Below, one piece after another: positions 11,002-22,395 of a DNA stretch of 64,000 nucleotides (the first letter of the stretch is position 1; the number at the start of each line of letters is the position of its first letter). The notes beneath the pieces are model-generated. The model was not told the origin of the DNA. It saw only the letters and a program-made list of their open reading frames with translations, and made no database searches. This stretch comes from an uncultured Methanobacterium sp. (lineage in GTDB: Archaea; Methanobacteriota; Methanobacteria; Methanobacteriales; Methanobacteriaceae): contig NZ_OY762015.1 of assembly GCF_963665055.1 (NCBI RefSeq), forward strand, positions 2,626,501-2,690,500, read 5' to 3'. Both the position numbers and the translations under genes were made by a program.

Positions 11002-11184
11002 ATGAATCGTGTGATCAAAGGACTAAGAGCATATCTAACTGACTGGAAAAACCTTTTAACCCATAGTATTGTGGGTGTGGTCATATTATTAATCGCTCTT
11101 TTTGCCCCAGTGAGTCCCTATATCAGAATTGCATTTGTGGGGGTGGTAGTTGCATTCAACGTCATCAGAATGAGATACACGTAA
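11002..11184 (+). CDS. Small membrane protein, copy 2
   Basis: A 60-residue paralogue of the preceding gene: shared features are I-K-(A/S)-Y-x-x-D-x-K-N near residue 10, H-(A/S)-x-x-GV, a central hydrophobic stretch, a NPYVRV/SPYIRI loop and the C-terminal FNV(I)RMRY. The ATG at 11002 follows GAGGAG by about 12 bases. The two copies are 143 bases apart in the same direction, so a local tandem duplication is the simplest origin. The high conservation of the C-terminal RMRY tail implies that it matters, perhaps for contact with a partner. Function unknown. Confidence 0.75.
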   Translation: MNRVIKGLRAYLTDWKNLLTHSIVGVVILLIALFAPVSPYIRIAFVGVVVAFNVIRMRYT

Positions 11185-11365
11185 TTGGTGTGATTATGAG
11201 GTGATTATAACTAACTGATCTGTATGATGTATGAAAATACTGATCAGAAAATACAGATCATTTAAGAAAAAAATCATTTAAGAAAAATTACAAAGAAATG
11301 ATATAGAAATTAAATGGATGGTCACTTTAGAATAAATGGATGGTTATTTTAGTAGGAGGGATTTT

Positions 11366-11656
11366 ATGGACCAGTTTGAAATAGCCCTGGAAAAAATGTC
11401 TGAAATGCCAGAAGAGCAGTTAAACCAATTAATTAACATGGAAAAGAAAAAAATTTGTATATGTCGGACCTGCCCAACATATAATCAGTGTATGACTGAA
11501 AATAACGAAGCATTATTTTGTATTTTAGGTAAAAGTAACTGTGAAGTTGATCAGGTAGAATGCATTTGTTCCCAGTGTCCTGCCCACAGTAATTTTGAAA
11601 TGAAACATGAATTGTACTGTATTGAAGGTTCTGAAAAAGAAAAACGTTTGAAATGA
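11366..11656 (+). CDS. DUF2769-type cysteine-rich protein
   Basis: A 96-residue protein with a helical N-terminal third and a cysteine-rich remainder: CICRTCPTYNQC, CILGKSNC, CICSQCPAHS and a final C near residue 85. The spacing fits DUF2769, a family common in methanogens whose cysteines probably bind a metal or an iron-sulfur cluster. GGAGGG lies 7 bases before the ATG at 11366; the longer frame from 11336 lacks such a site. A paralogue with matching cysteine pattern is at 43202-43498. Function not established. Confidence 0.8.
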   Translation: MDQFEIALEKMSEMPEEQLNQLINMEKKKICICRTCPTYNQCMTENNEALFCILGKSNCEVDQVECICSQCPAHSNFEMKHELYCIEGSEKEKRLK

Positions 11657-11776
11657 TTATAAATAATTATTTTTTTTCTTTAATAGGTTTTGAATTTAAA
11701 TGAGTTAGTTAAATGTAAATTAATATTTAAATGGCTTCACGTCAGGGCTAGCTCATGGCAATCAAAATTATAATCC

Positions 11777-12199
11777 TTAAGTTTTTCTAAGGTAAGTTCC
11801 AATAATAGAGCCTAAAAATACTAGACATAATACTGTTATGAATAAGCTGAGTCTATTCTTAATGAAACTAATATCAAAATTTCCTTTAAAGACTCCTATT
11901 GACAAAAGGAATAAATTAAATAGAATATAACCAATTAAGGTAGCTAGCGTTGAGTTTTTAATTCCAGCTTCATATATTGGTTTATTCATATAAGCAACGA
12001 TAAATCCTTCTACTATTGGCATTAAAATAACAATTACTAAAAAAAGTAAATCTATATCATAACTCCAATTTATAAAAAATCGTAAGTAATGACCAAAATA
12101 AGCAATAGAAAAACCAATTAATGTTATTATAATTCCAATAACAATTGAATTCCAATTTATTAGTTTAAAGTCTCGATTTTCCATCTTTGAATTATTCAT
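11777..12199 (-). CDS. Four-helix membrane protein of unknown function
   Basis: A 140-residue protein with four hydrophobic segments (about residues 16-38, 46-66, 81-104 and 117-135), a short charged N-terminus and a C-terminal YLRKT tail. This resembles DUF5518-type small membrane proteins common in Methanobacteria, but I would not rely on the name. No clear ribosome site precedes the ATG at 12199, so translation may be leaderless. Codon use is more A/T-rich than in the neighbouring genes. It faces the DUF2769 gene tail to tail. Confidence 0.6.
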   Translation of the reverse strand: MNNSKMENRDFKLINWNSIVIGIIITLIGFSIAYFGHYLRFFINWSYDIDLLFLVIVILMPIVEGFIVAYMNKPIYEAGIKNSTLATLIGYILFNLFLLSIGVFKGNFDISFIKNRLSLFITVLCLVFLGSIIGTYLRKT

Positions 12200-12493
12200 A
12201 AAACTAATTTCTAAAATAATAATAAATAATTTTTGATATTATAAGAATGTGGTATTTTTGATTTTTTGTATGAAAAAACATTTGGGGTCTTATTTAGCGT
12301 TATTGATCTAACCCTTCAAATTAAATCCTTTATTTTTATCCTATACTACTTAATAGTTGATCTTATCAAAAAACTAAATCTAAAATTTTAGAAATTAAAT
12401 AATGAATAAAAGCAAGTTTTAGAGAGTAAGACTGATTTAAAATGTTAAAATAAACTGTCTAAATTTAAACTTACATTGAAATAGTGATAATAA

Positions 12494-12608
<115 letters not shown>

Positions 12609-12744
12609 GCTTATATCCTGTTCATTCTCATCTAATTTAAAGTTTTCTATAGGAAGAATGAGTATACTTATTCTATGAATTGCTTATATTTAATAAATCA
12701 CTTTATGTTTTCAGGTACTTATTGTGTTTTCAGGTGAACAAAAA

Positions 12745-13575
12745 ATGGATGAACATGTGATTGAAGCCCTGGGTAAAACCAGAGTTAAAATTAAAGACGG
12801 AAAGGTAGTCGAAGTTGGGGAGCCAAAAATAGAATATTGCCCTATATTTGATAAATACAGGGGTATAAAAAAGCTCACTGCTAAAGATGTAAAGGAAAAC
12901 ATCGAATTCAGAATAAATGATTTTGGCTTTTGCACCGGTGAGAGAACCCTGAGAATGCAGGATTTCCTTTCTTTTGGGGTTTCAGAAACTCTGAATACTG
13001 CAGTTGAAGCGGGAAAAATCGATGCCGTGGTAACAGTATGTGAAGGATGCGGTACAGTAATATTAACCGAGCCTGAACTGATTCAGGGTATTGGGGGTAG
13101 AGTATCTGGTCTGGTAAGCACAACTCCTCTTGAAGATGTTGTCAATCTTTTAGGTGCTGAAAATATACTTGATCCGGAAACAGCAGAGATTAACCAGATT
13201 AAAGGTGTTAAAAAAGCAATTGAAATGGGATTTAATAAGATAGCGGTTACGCTGGTTTCTGCAGCAGATGCAAAGAGTATCAGGGAGCTTGAAGAACAGA
13301 ATCCAAATATAAAAATATACATTTTTGCGGCCCATGTAACCCAGATTTCTGAAGAAGATGCAGAAAATTTATTTAAATATGCTGATGTGATAACTGGATG
13401 TGCTTCTAAATGTATCCGGGAAATTGGTGAAGATCAAGCTTATTTCAGGGCAGGAGAATCCATACCAATATATGGAGTTACTGAAGATGGTGAAAAATTC
13501 CTGAAAATGAGAATTAAAAAGATCGGAGGATTAAAAGATAAGAAAGATCCAAAGATTCCCAAACCATTACTTTAA
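12745..13575 (+). CDS. Methanogenesis marker protein 8 (DUF2099)
   Basis: A 276-residue protein matching the DUF2099 family known as methanogenesis marker protein 8, present in nearly all methanogens. Characteristic parts are KIEYCPIFDKYRGI, FGFCTGERTLRMQDFLSFG, the VTVCEGCGTVI stretch, and the late TGCASKCIREIG. The conserved cysteines suggest metal or cluster binding, and a role in maturation or protection of methyl-coenzyme M reductase has been suggested for such markers, but it is not established. The ATG at 12745 has GGTGA 7-8 bases upstream; the GTG at 12724 is less likely. The intron-bearing tRNA lies just upstream on the opposite strand. Confidence 0.92.
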   Translation: MDEHVIEALGKTRVKIKDGKVVEVGEPKIEYCPIFDKYRGIKKLTAKDVKENIEFRINDFGFCTGERTLRMQDFLSFGVSETLNTAVEAGKIDAVVTVCEGCGTVILTEPELIQGIGGRVSGLVSTTPLEDVVNLLGAENILDPETAEINQIKGVKKAIEMGFNKIAVTLVSAADAKSIRELEEQNPNIKIYIFAAHVTQISEEDAENLFKYADVITGCASKCIREIGEDQAYFRAGESIPIYGVTEDGEKFLKMRIKKIGGLKDKKDPKIPKPLL

Positions 13576-13783
13576 CCCAACTCCAAATTTAGATGTGGTA
13601 CTTTATTAAACTGGATTTTATGAAAAATAATTAAGATTACAGAAGGATATTATGAAAAAAAGGATTTTATAAAAATAATTAATATCGAGAAATTGGTAGT
13701 GAAAAAGTAAGAATTATTAACAATGTTAAAAAATTAACAATGTTAAAATTATTTAAAAAAGGATATTTAAAAAAGGATTTTAG

Positions 13784-14164
13784 TTATTCCCCAGAATCAG
13801 CAAGTGCACGGATAAGTGAGCTCTGGGTTATGAGTCCCACCAGGTTACCATCTTCCACCACTGGAATTCTCTGGAAACCTTTATCTGCCATGATCCGAGT
13901 AATAATCATGACTGGAGTGTCTCTATTTACTACCTCGAGGTCTTTACTCATTAAATCGCCCACTTTAAGGCCCAGAGATTCCCCACCAGCCAGTAAAACA
14001 TCTCGATGGGTTATTATTCCCACCAGCTGTTTTTCATTAACCACTGGCAGTCCTCCCACATTGCAGCGCATCATCTTCAGTTTGGCTGCTGCTACCAGGT
14101 CATTGGGTGAGGTAACATGCACTTCCTTGATCATGATATCTTTAGCATGCAATTTTTTTATCAT
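13784..14164 (-). CDS. Two-CBS-domain protein
   Basis: A 126-residue protein made only of a CBS pair (a Bateman module): the first CBS begins AKDIMIKEVHVTSPNDLVAA and includes VGGLPVVNEKQLVGIITHRD, the second begins VGDLMSKDLEVVNRDTPV and includes FQRIPVVEDGNLVGLITQSS. Such proteins bind adenosyl ligands (ATP, AMP, SAM) and regulate other proteins. It is divergent from thiC across only 50 bases, so the two promoters must be closely juxtaposed. No strong ribosome site precedes the ATG at 14164. The partner is unknown; the position beside thiC is suggestive but not proof. Confidence 0.88.
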   Translation of the reverse strand: MIKKLHAKDIMIKEVHVTSPNDLVAAAKLKMMRCNVGGLPVVNEKQLVGIITHRDVLLAGGESLGLKVGDLMSKDLEVVNRDTPVMIITRIMADKGFQRIPVVEDGNLVGLITQSSLIRALADSGE

Positions 14165-14214
14165 AATATTTAATTTTCAACTACTTCCTAATATATGAAA
14201 CGAGGGTGAGAAAA

Positions 14215-15489
14215 GTGACTCAGTTGTACCACGCTGGCAAGGGCCAGATCACAGACGAAATACGAAAAGTAGCAGAATATGAAGGCATAGATGTTCAAAA
14301 ACTCACAAAAAGAGTTGCTAAAGGTCATGTGGTGATTCCAAGTAATAAAAACAGGAACACCAAACCCTGTGGTGTAGGCAGGGGACTCAGTACCAAGATC
14401 AACGCCAATTTGGGATCCTCCCCTGAACTGGAAAATGTGCAATTGGAAGTAAAAAAGGCTCTAGTAGCAACTGAATACGGGGCCGATGCAGTGATGGATC
14501 TTTCCACTGGGCCCAAATTCCGTGAAGTGCGCAAAGCAGTAATGGAAGCTACAAATATTCCCATCGGAACTGTCCCCATATACCAGGCTGGGATAACTGC
14601 ATCTCAGATGAAGGATGCTGTGGTTAACATGGATGCAGATGACATGTTCCGGGCTATTGAAGAACAGGCCAGGGAAGGAGTGGACTTCATGACAGTGCAC
14701 AGTGGCATCACCCTGGACACCGTGGAAAAAGTCAAAAGATCCGAGAGGATCATGGGAGTGGTAAGTAGGGGAGGCGCTTTTTTAACCGCATGGATACTGC
14801 ACAACCAGGAAGAAAACCCATTATATAAAAATTACGATTACCTACTGGAAATCGCCCGTGAACACGATGTGACTCTCTCGCTGGGTGATGGTCTCAGGCC
14901 AGGTTGTCTGGCTGATGCCTCGGATATACCACAGATTGGTGAGCTCCTGATCCTGGGGGATCTGGTTAAACGTGCCCGAGAGGCAGATGTACAGGTCATG
15001 GTAGAAGGACCCGGACATGTCCCCTTAAACCAGGTGGAAGCCAACATGCAAATCCAGAAAACAGTCTGCAAAGGTGCTCCATTCTACGTTTTAGGGCCAA
15101 TAGTAACTGACCTGGCACCAGGATACGATCACATAACTTCAGCTATTGGAGGGGCACTGGCAGCCCGTGCTGGTGCTGATTTCCTGTGTTACGTAACTCC
15201 CGCAGAGCATCTTTCCATACCAGGGTTACAGGACGTCAAAGAGGGTGTTGTGGCATCAAAAATAGCAGCACAAGCTGCAGATGTTGCAAATGGGCTTGAA
15301 AGTGCCTGGGCCAAAGAAATGGAAATGGCAAGTGCCCGGAAAAATTTTGACTGGGAAAAACAGTACCAACTCTCATTTGATGCTGAAAAGGCTCGAAAAT
15401 GCCGTGAAAGGAAACCCACTCCTGAAAGTGACATGTGCACCATGTGCGGCGAATTCTGTGCCTTGAGAATGGTACGAGACAACATATAA
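14215..15489 (+). CDS. thiC: Phosphomethylpyrimidine synthase ThiC
   Basis: A 424-residue ThiC, the radical-SAM enzyme that rearranges aminoimidazole ribotide into the pyrimidine half of thiamine. Motifs seen are NTKPCGVGRGLSTKINANLG near residue 45, ALVATEYGADAVMDLSTG, IGTVPIYQA, DFMTVHSGIT, VMVEGPGHVPLNQVEANMQ and the C-terminal cluster motif CTMCGEFC (CxxCxxxxC). Compared with bacterial ThiC it lacks the N-terminal extension, as usual for archaea. I chose the GTG at 14215 (GGTG 6 bases upstream); the GTG at 14206 is possible. I see no TPP riboswitch in the 50-base gap upstream. Confidence 0.95.
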   Translation: MTQLYHAGKGQITDEIRKVAEYEGIDVQKLTKRVAKGHVVIPSNKNRNTKPCGVGRGLSTKINANLGSSPELENVQLEVKKALVATEYGADAVMDLSTGPKFREVRKAVMEATNIPIGTVPIYQAGITASQMKDAVVNMDADDMFRAIEEQAREGVDFMTVHSGITLDTVEKVKRSERIMGVVSRGGAFLTAWILHNQEENPLYKNYDYLLEIAREHDVTLSLGDGLRPGCLADASDIPQIGELLILGDLVKRAREADVQVMVEGPGHVPLNQVEANMQIQKTVCKGAPFYVLGPIVTDLAPGYDHITSAIGGALAARAGADFLCYVTPAEHLSIPGLQDVKEGVVASKIAAQAADVANGLESAWAKEMEMASARKNFDWEKQYQLSFDAEKARKCRERKPTPESDMCTMCGEFCALRMVRDNI

Positions 15490-15884
15490 CCTCAAATAAT
15501 CTGTATAATGTGGATAAATCAATCCTAAAGTATGGTACAGATAGTTAAAACAGGGGGATAACCTGTTAAGGGATTATATGATAAATCCCACCTATTTTTT
15601 TATTACCAGTTTATTAATACAAGATGTAACATAATAAAAGATGGAATTATGATCAATCATGGTCAAATAATCCGATGATGAGGTTAACATAATCTGGAGA
15701 TAATCTTTATCTGGAAATGATTTTTCTGGGAATGATCTAGAATGTTGTTGTATTCTCATCCGGAACTTTGTCATGTATAGAATGTTGTCTGGAATGTTGT
15801 CATATCTGGAAATGCGAGTATTCTCATTAGAAATGATGGAATTCTCATCTAGAACCGTAATATTCTAAAAAGGAGGAAATCAAA
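15490..15884. other. Spacer with degenerate short repeats
   Basis: About 395 bases without a gene. From about 15700 to 15870 it is built from loosely repeated 10-12 base pieces: variants of GGAATGTTGT or AGAATGTTGT, TCTGGAAATG, and (G/A)(T/A)ATTCTCAT. They do not form a clean array with a fixed period. The downstream end carries AGGAGG for the glutaredoxin gene. Confidence 0.5.
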
Positions 15885-16163
15885 ATGCCAATGCAACATG
15901 TTGATGGTGAAAACAAAGGTAAAACAGTCCTTTTTGCTTTAAGTACCTGTGGATGGTGTAAAAAAACTAGAATGCTCCTGGAGGATCTAGGAGTGGAATA
16001 CGATTATATCTATGTGGATCTTCTGGAAGGAGAAGAAAGACAGGAAATAATCCAGCAGGTGGAAAAGTGGAACTCTCAACTTTCATTTCCTACCCTGGTC
16101 ATAGATGATAAGGAAACCATTGTGGGATTCAATGAAGATAAAGTGAGGGAGATCTTGGGATGA
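15885..16163 (+). CDS. Glutaredoxin-like protein (CGWC)
   Basis: A 92-residue thioredoxin-fold protein with the redox motif STCGWCKKTRMLLEDLG near residue 26, the cis-proline region FPTLVI near residue 65 and a short C-terminal helix. The CxxC with a following lysine pair is typical of the small glutaredoxin/NrdH-like proteins of methanogens. Its stop overlaps the start of the next gene (ATGA), so the two are translationally coupled. The partner is a ferredoxin:thioredoxin reductase-type protein, so this protein is the likely disulfide acceptor reduced with electrons from ferredoxin or rubredoxin. AGGAGG lies 8 bases upstream of the ATG. Confidence 0.9.
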   Translation: MPMQHVDGENKGKTVLFALSTCGWCKKTRMLLEDLGVEYDYIYVDLLEGEERQEIIQQVEKWNSQLSFPTLVIDDKETIVGFNEDKVREILG

Positions 16164-16669
16164 ACCCTAATAACATCACTGCAGATGATGTAAACAGGTT
16201 TTACGAGAAATCCAAAGAAGAAGCAGAGGCTTTTGGTTATCATTTGAATCCGGATGAAGCCTTCACCAAGGAACTTTTGGAAAGCATCCTCATAAACCAG
16301 GATCGTTATGGTTACGGGGCCTGTCCCTGCCGTCTGGCATCAGGAATTAAGGAAGAAGACCTGGATATAATCTGTCCCTGTGATTATCGTGATCCAGACC
16401 TTGATGAATTTGGAGCATGCTACTGTGGACTGTACATTTCCAGTGAAGTCCTCCATGGAGAAAAAAAGTTAACTTCCATACCTGAGAGAAGACCAGGGCC
16501 CAGCCAAAGACAATCAGCTAAACAAACCGCACAAGAACAAACATTAAGCTCTCTTCCCTTACCTGTGTGGAGATGTAGGGTTTGCGGGTATCTGTGTGCT
16601 CGTGAAGAACCCCCGGAAACATGTCCCATATGTAAAGTAGGAAAAGAAAGGTTTGAAAGGTTTATTTAA
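16160..16669 (+). CDS. Ferredoxin:thioredoxin reductase catalytic chain fused to rubredoxin
   Basis: A 169-residue fusion. Residues 1-105 are the FTR catalytic domain, recognised from YGYGACPCRLASG, IICPCDYRDPDLDEFGACYC; these give the four [4Fe-4S] ligands plus the active-site disulfide cysteines. A proline/glutamine-rich linker (about 108-133) leads to a C-terminal rubredoxin/zinc-ribbon module with CRVCGYLC and CPICKVG (about 137-162). The FTR subunit lets ferredoxin reduce a thioredoxin- or glutaredoxin-type protein through its cluster. The attached rubredoxin would put the electron donor on the same chain. Four-base overlap with the upstream glutaredoxin gene supports a dedicated pathway. 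Confidence 0.9.
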   Translation: MNPNNITADDVNRFYEKSKEEAEAFGYHLNPDEAFTKELLESILINQDRYGYGACPCRLASGIKEEDLDIICPCDYRDPDLDEFGACYCGLYISSEVLHGEKKLTSIPERRPGPSQRQSAKQTAQEQTLSSLPLPVWRCRVCGYLCAREEPPETCPICKVGKERFERFI

Positions 16670-16936
16670 GATAAATGTTAATTAATAAACATTTAGCCTT
16701 TATCCATTTTTTATAAACTCTTTTTTTCTATAATTTTTTTGCTATAGTTTTTAACAATCAATTTTACCCCTTATTAACCATCTTTAAATAGTACAGGTTA
16801 AGGGAATATTTATTAATCTCTAATACTCATATGATTAAGCAACTTAAATTAAGGTCATAAAAATCAACAATGAAATCATTGAATAAAATCATAAATTGAT
16901 AATTAAATCCCCTTACCAAAAAAAGGTGGAAGTGAA

Positions 16937-17791
16937 ATGGACTACATGTTTGAACTCTACGAGCAAGTTAAAGATGATATGAAGTTTTTTATAGCCTCAG
17001 ATGTGCGGGCTAAGATATTAATTAGTTTAATAAGTGGATCTAAGAATTTAGCGGATTTACGTAAGGAGATCCATCTAAGTTCATCTACTATTCTACATGG
17101 AATGAATCAACTGGAACAGAAAAATTTCATTTTCCGAGAATCCGGACACTACTCCCTATCACAGACTGGAGAAGTTGTGGCTAACAAATTAATTGATGTT
17201 ATGAGGTCTTTCTATTCCCTGAATCTATGTGAAGGTCTGTTCTTAAACCATGATATCAGCTGTATTCCCCCAGAACTTTTCAAAGACATAGGTTGTCTGG
17301 AAAAATCAGTTATAGTGAAATCTACCAGCACCAATATCATGAGGCCACAGGAAGTTTTATCAGAATTCTTATCTAAAAGTAAAAACTTTAAACAACTCAC
17401 CTCGGTTTATAACCCATCAAGTATCAAAATTTTCCTGGAAACTCTGGAAAAGGATGGTAAAGTTGAGCTTATCATGACGGAAGGAATCATTGATAAATTA
17501 GTGGAAAATGTCGGGAAAGAAAAACTGGAAAAATGGATCAGTAATGGTAAACTGCAACTAATGGAAACAGATGAAGATGTGAAGATCTCCCTGACCACCG
17601 GGGACAACTTCATTGCCCTGGGTCTTTTTTCAGCTGACGGAGCTTATGATCTGAATATTTCTTTAATCAGTCATGGTGAAGAAGCTATTTCATGGGGTAA
17701 CCGGTTATTTGATCATTACTTCCAGAAGTCTACTCCAGTTAAAGTGGGAGCACTGGAACTGCATGAAAAGATCCTGGCCATAGAAAAATAA
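16937..17791 (+). CDS. Winged-helix regulator with FilR1 (DUF1724) domain
   Basis: A 284-residue regulator. The N-terminal winged helix (about residues 15-85) includes KNLADLRKEIHLSSSTILHGMNQLE, then a linker and a C-terminal FilR1/DUF1724-like sensor domain (about 125-265) with NPSSIKIFLETLEKDGKVELIMTEG-type strands. This arrangement is abundant in methanogens and haloarchaea, where members such as FilR1 influence metabolism and morphology. The ligand is unknown. The ATG at 16937 follows AGGTGG by 8 bases. The gene stands alone, so its targets cannot be read from the context. Confidence 0.82.
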   Translation: MDYMFELYEQVKDDMKFFIASDVRAKILISLISGSKNLADLRKEIHLSSSTILHGMNQLEQKNFIFRESGHYSLSQTGEVVANKLIDVMRSFYSLNLCEGLFLNHDISCIPPELFKDIGCLEKSVIVKSTSTNIMRPQEVLSEFLSKSKNFKQLTSVYNPSSIKIFLETLEKDGKVELIMTEGIIDKLVENVGKEKLEKWISNGKLQLMETDEDVKISLTTGDNFIALGLFSADGAYDLNISLISHGEEAISWGNRLFDHYFQKSTPVKVGALELHEKILAIEK

Positions 17792-17809
17792 TTCAGGGTT
17801 TATTTTTTC

Positions 17810-17849
17810 CCCTATTTTTTCTAACTATTCCCTATTTTTTCTAACTACT
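17810..17849. repeat. Two tandem 20-bp T-rich repeats
   Basis: The unit CCCTATTTTTTCTAACTA plus two bases is present twice in direct contact, differing only at its last position. It follows the regulator gene at 16937 by 18 bases, where T-rich archaeal terminators are expected. Confidence 0.75.
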
Positions 17850-17966
17850 TTTTACTATCCACAAATTTTCCATACTAATACGAATTTTTCCTAATTTTTA
17901 ATTAATTAAAAAGATTTTCATCAATTTTTGCTTGTTTCCCGCCAAATCTCAACCAAAAAAACCCTT

Positions 17967-17999
17967 TTTGGGCATTTTTGTCCCAAATCTTTTTATTTT
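17967..17999 (+). terminator. Hairpin with T-run
   Basis: TTTGGG and CCCAAA flank a 9-base loop (17967-17987) and are followed by TCTTTTTATTTT. The shape is that of an intrinsic terminator, though archaeal termination mainly needs the T-tract. Confidence 0.5.
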
Positions 18000-18125
18000 A
18001 AAAATGTAAATTTAGTTTTATAAAAATAAAAAAAGAGTCATTGGTAAATTAAAAATAACTATAAATGTGATTGATCTATACCAATAATATCTGAAATCTT
18101 AATAAATAATACTCTGTGGGATGTT

Positions 18126-19544
<1,419 letters not shown>

Positions 19545-19917
19545 CATATAAATTGTTTTAGTTTAGAGAGTTCATTTAGAGATGAGTTCATTTAGGTTTT
19601 TTTGGATTCTCTATAACTTTTATTTTAAATCTTGTTATATCTGCTCTAAATTTCTATATGGGGTATTCTGGATCTTTTTAAGGACTTCTAACTCTGCTCA
19701 TGAATTTATTCTAATGGAATTTATCTGTACTGCTATAATGAAATTCTTCAACAGAAACTCAAGTGTATTGATACATCTAGAATATCCGGGAATTATTTAT
19801 TAAAAAATCTCCTGAAAAAAATTGTAAATTTAAATAACATTGGCTTAATAATTTTTATCTGAGTAAAAAGTTTACGCATGTTGAAAACAGTTGAGTGAGT
19901 TTGAGGGTGATATTTCA
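19545..19917. other. Spacer before the DNA ligase gene
   Basis: About 370 bases. A stop-free stretch (19582-19803) exists, but its translation is rich in Phe, Tyr and Ile with no recognisable domain and no ribosome site, so I regard it as noncoding. AATAATTTTTATCTG at about 19848 could supply a TATA-like element for the ligase. Confidence 0.45.
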
Positions 19918-21591
<1,674 letters not shown>

Positions 21592-21912
21592 AATATATGC
21601 CAGCTAAATATTATGCAAAATAGAAATTATGCAAAATTAGAAACTTCAGATACTAATGAAGTTTCAATCTTATTTTTTTAATTCTCTAAAGTAAACTGAT
21701 TTTATCCTTTGCATGGGCCAATTTTCTTGTTAATATTGTCTATTTAATCTCTGGTCACCCATTTTTAATCTCTGGTACTCATTTTAATCTTTGATTTATT
21801 AATTTCTGGTCACCCACTAATTTTGGGTCATCTATTCAATCTCTGTTCACGGTAAAGGTCATAATCCAATTACTTATTAATAATAACCCATAATAGTAAT
21901 ACTGTGGTTGTG
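21592..21912. other. Spacer with degenerate direct repeats
   Basis: About 320 bases. From 21745 to 21850 it consists of loosely repeated pieces such as TTAATCTCTGGTCACCCA and shorter variants (AATCTCTGGTACTCA, AATTTCTGGTCACCCA), at least four in the same orientation, with irregular spacing. No gene visible. Confidence 0.5.
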
Positions 21913-22305
21913 ATGGAGGACAAGAAAATCTTCAGGCTGGCTTTATTCACTGCTATTTTTGGGTTGGTGGGAATGATAGTCTCTGCCAATTATGTAATGC
22001 CTCAAACAGTCCAGATCAAAGATATGAATCGGGGAATGCTTGATAAAGAAGTTTCAGTTGAGGGTCTGGTGACCGGTGTCAGTCAATCCCAGAAGGGAGG
22101 GACCTATTTTCTGGATTTGATGGATGGAACTGGAAAAACAAAGGTGGTTATATTCGATAGTGTGGCATCTGAAATCCAGAAAACCAATATTACTCCTCAA
22201 AACTTTATTAACCGGCGTGTAAAAATTGATGGAAAAGTCACAGAATATCAGGGTAGCCTGGAAGTGGTGCTCAAGGATGCCAGCTCATTAAAGATAGTGG
22301 CATGA
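21913..22305 (+). CDS. Membrane-anchored OB-fold protein
   Basis: A 130-residue protein with one N-terminal transmembrane or signal-anchor helix (about residues 7-27, ending at VSANYVMP) followed by an OB-fold nucleic-acid-binding-like domain (about 40-128: VSVEGLVTGVSQSQKGGTYF, then VVIFDS, RVKIDGKVTEYQGSLEVV). The fold resembles tRNA_anti/YgiW/DUF4131-type OB domains exposed outside the cytoplasm. I chose the ATG at 21913; the GTG at 21904 is possible and no clear ribosome site separates them. Ligand unknown; the outside location argues against a nucleic-acid role. Confidence 0.7.
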   Translation: MEDKKIFRLALFTAIFGLVGMIVSANYVMPQTVQIKDMNRGMLDKEVSVEGLVTGVSQSQKGGTYFLDLMDGTGKTKVVIFDSVASEIQKTNITPQNFINRRVKIDGKVTEYQGSLEVVLKDASSLKIVA

Positions 22306-22395
22306 AAAACATGCCAGGATCTATTAATCAGGGGAATTTATTGTTGAAATGAATTTATTATCATGAAATTTATTGTTTGAAATAATGTTTTCAGT

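Larger units (their letters stand above)
17792..18125. other. T-rich spacer with tandem repeat and terminator hairpin
   Basis: About 335 bases. It opens with a 20-bp tandem repeat (17810-17849) in a poly-T context, then a hairpin with a T-run (17967-17999). A poly-A tract and an AATATC stretch lead to the sensor gene. No gene visible. Confidence 0.5.

Noticed and set aside
14165..14214. TPP riboswitch before thiC
   Set aside because: The gap is only 50 bases and lacks the conserved CTGAGA and related motifs.
15592..15774. 60-codon minus-strand frame in the thiC-glutaredoxin spacer
   Set aside because: It is composed of the degenerate short repeats, without ribosome site or domain.
19582..19803. 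73-codon plus-strand frame before the DNA ligase
   Set aside because: Rich in Phe, Tyr and Ile, no recognisable domain, no ribosome site; it is A/T-rich spacer.
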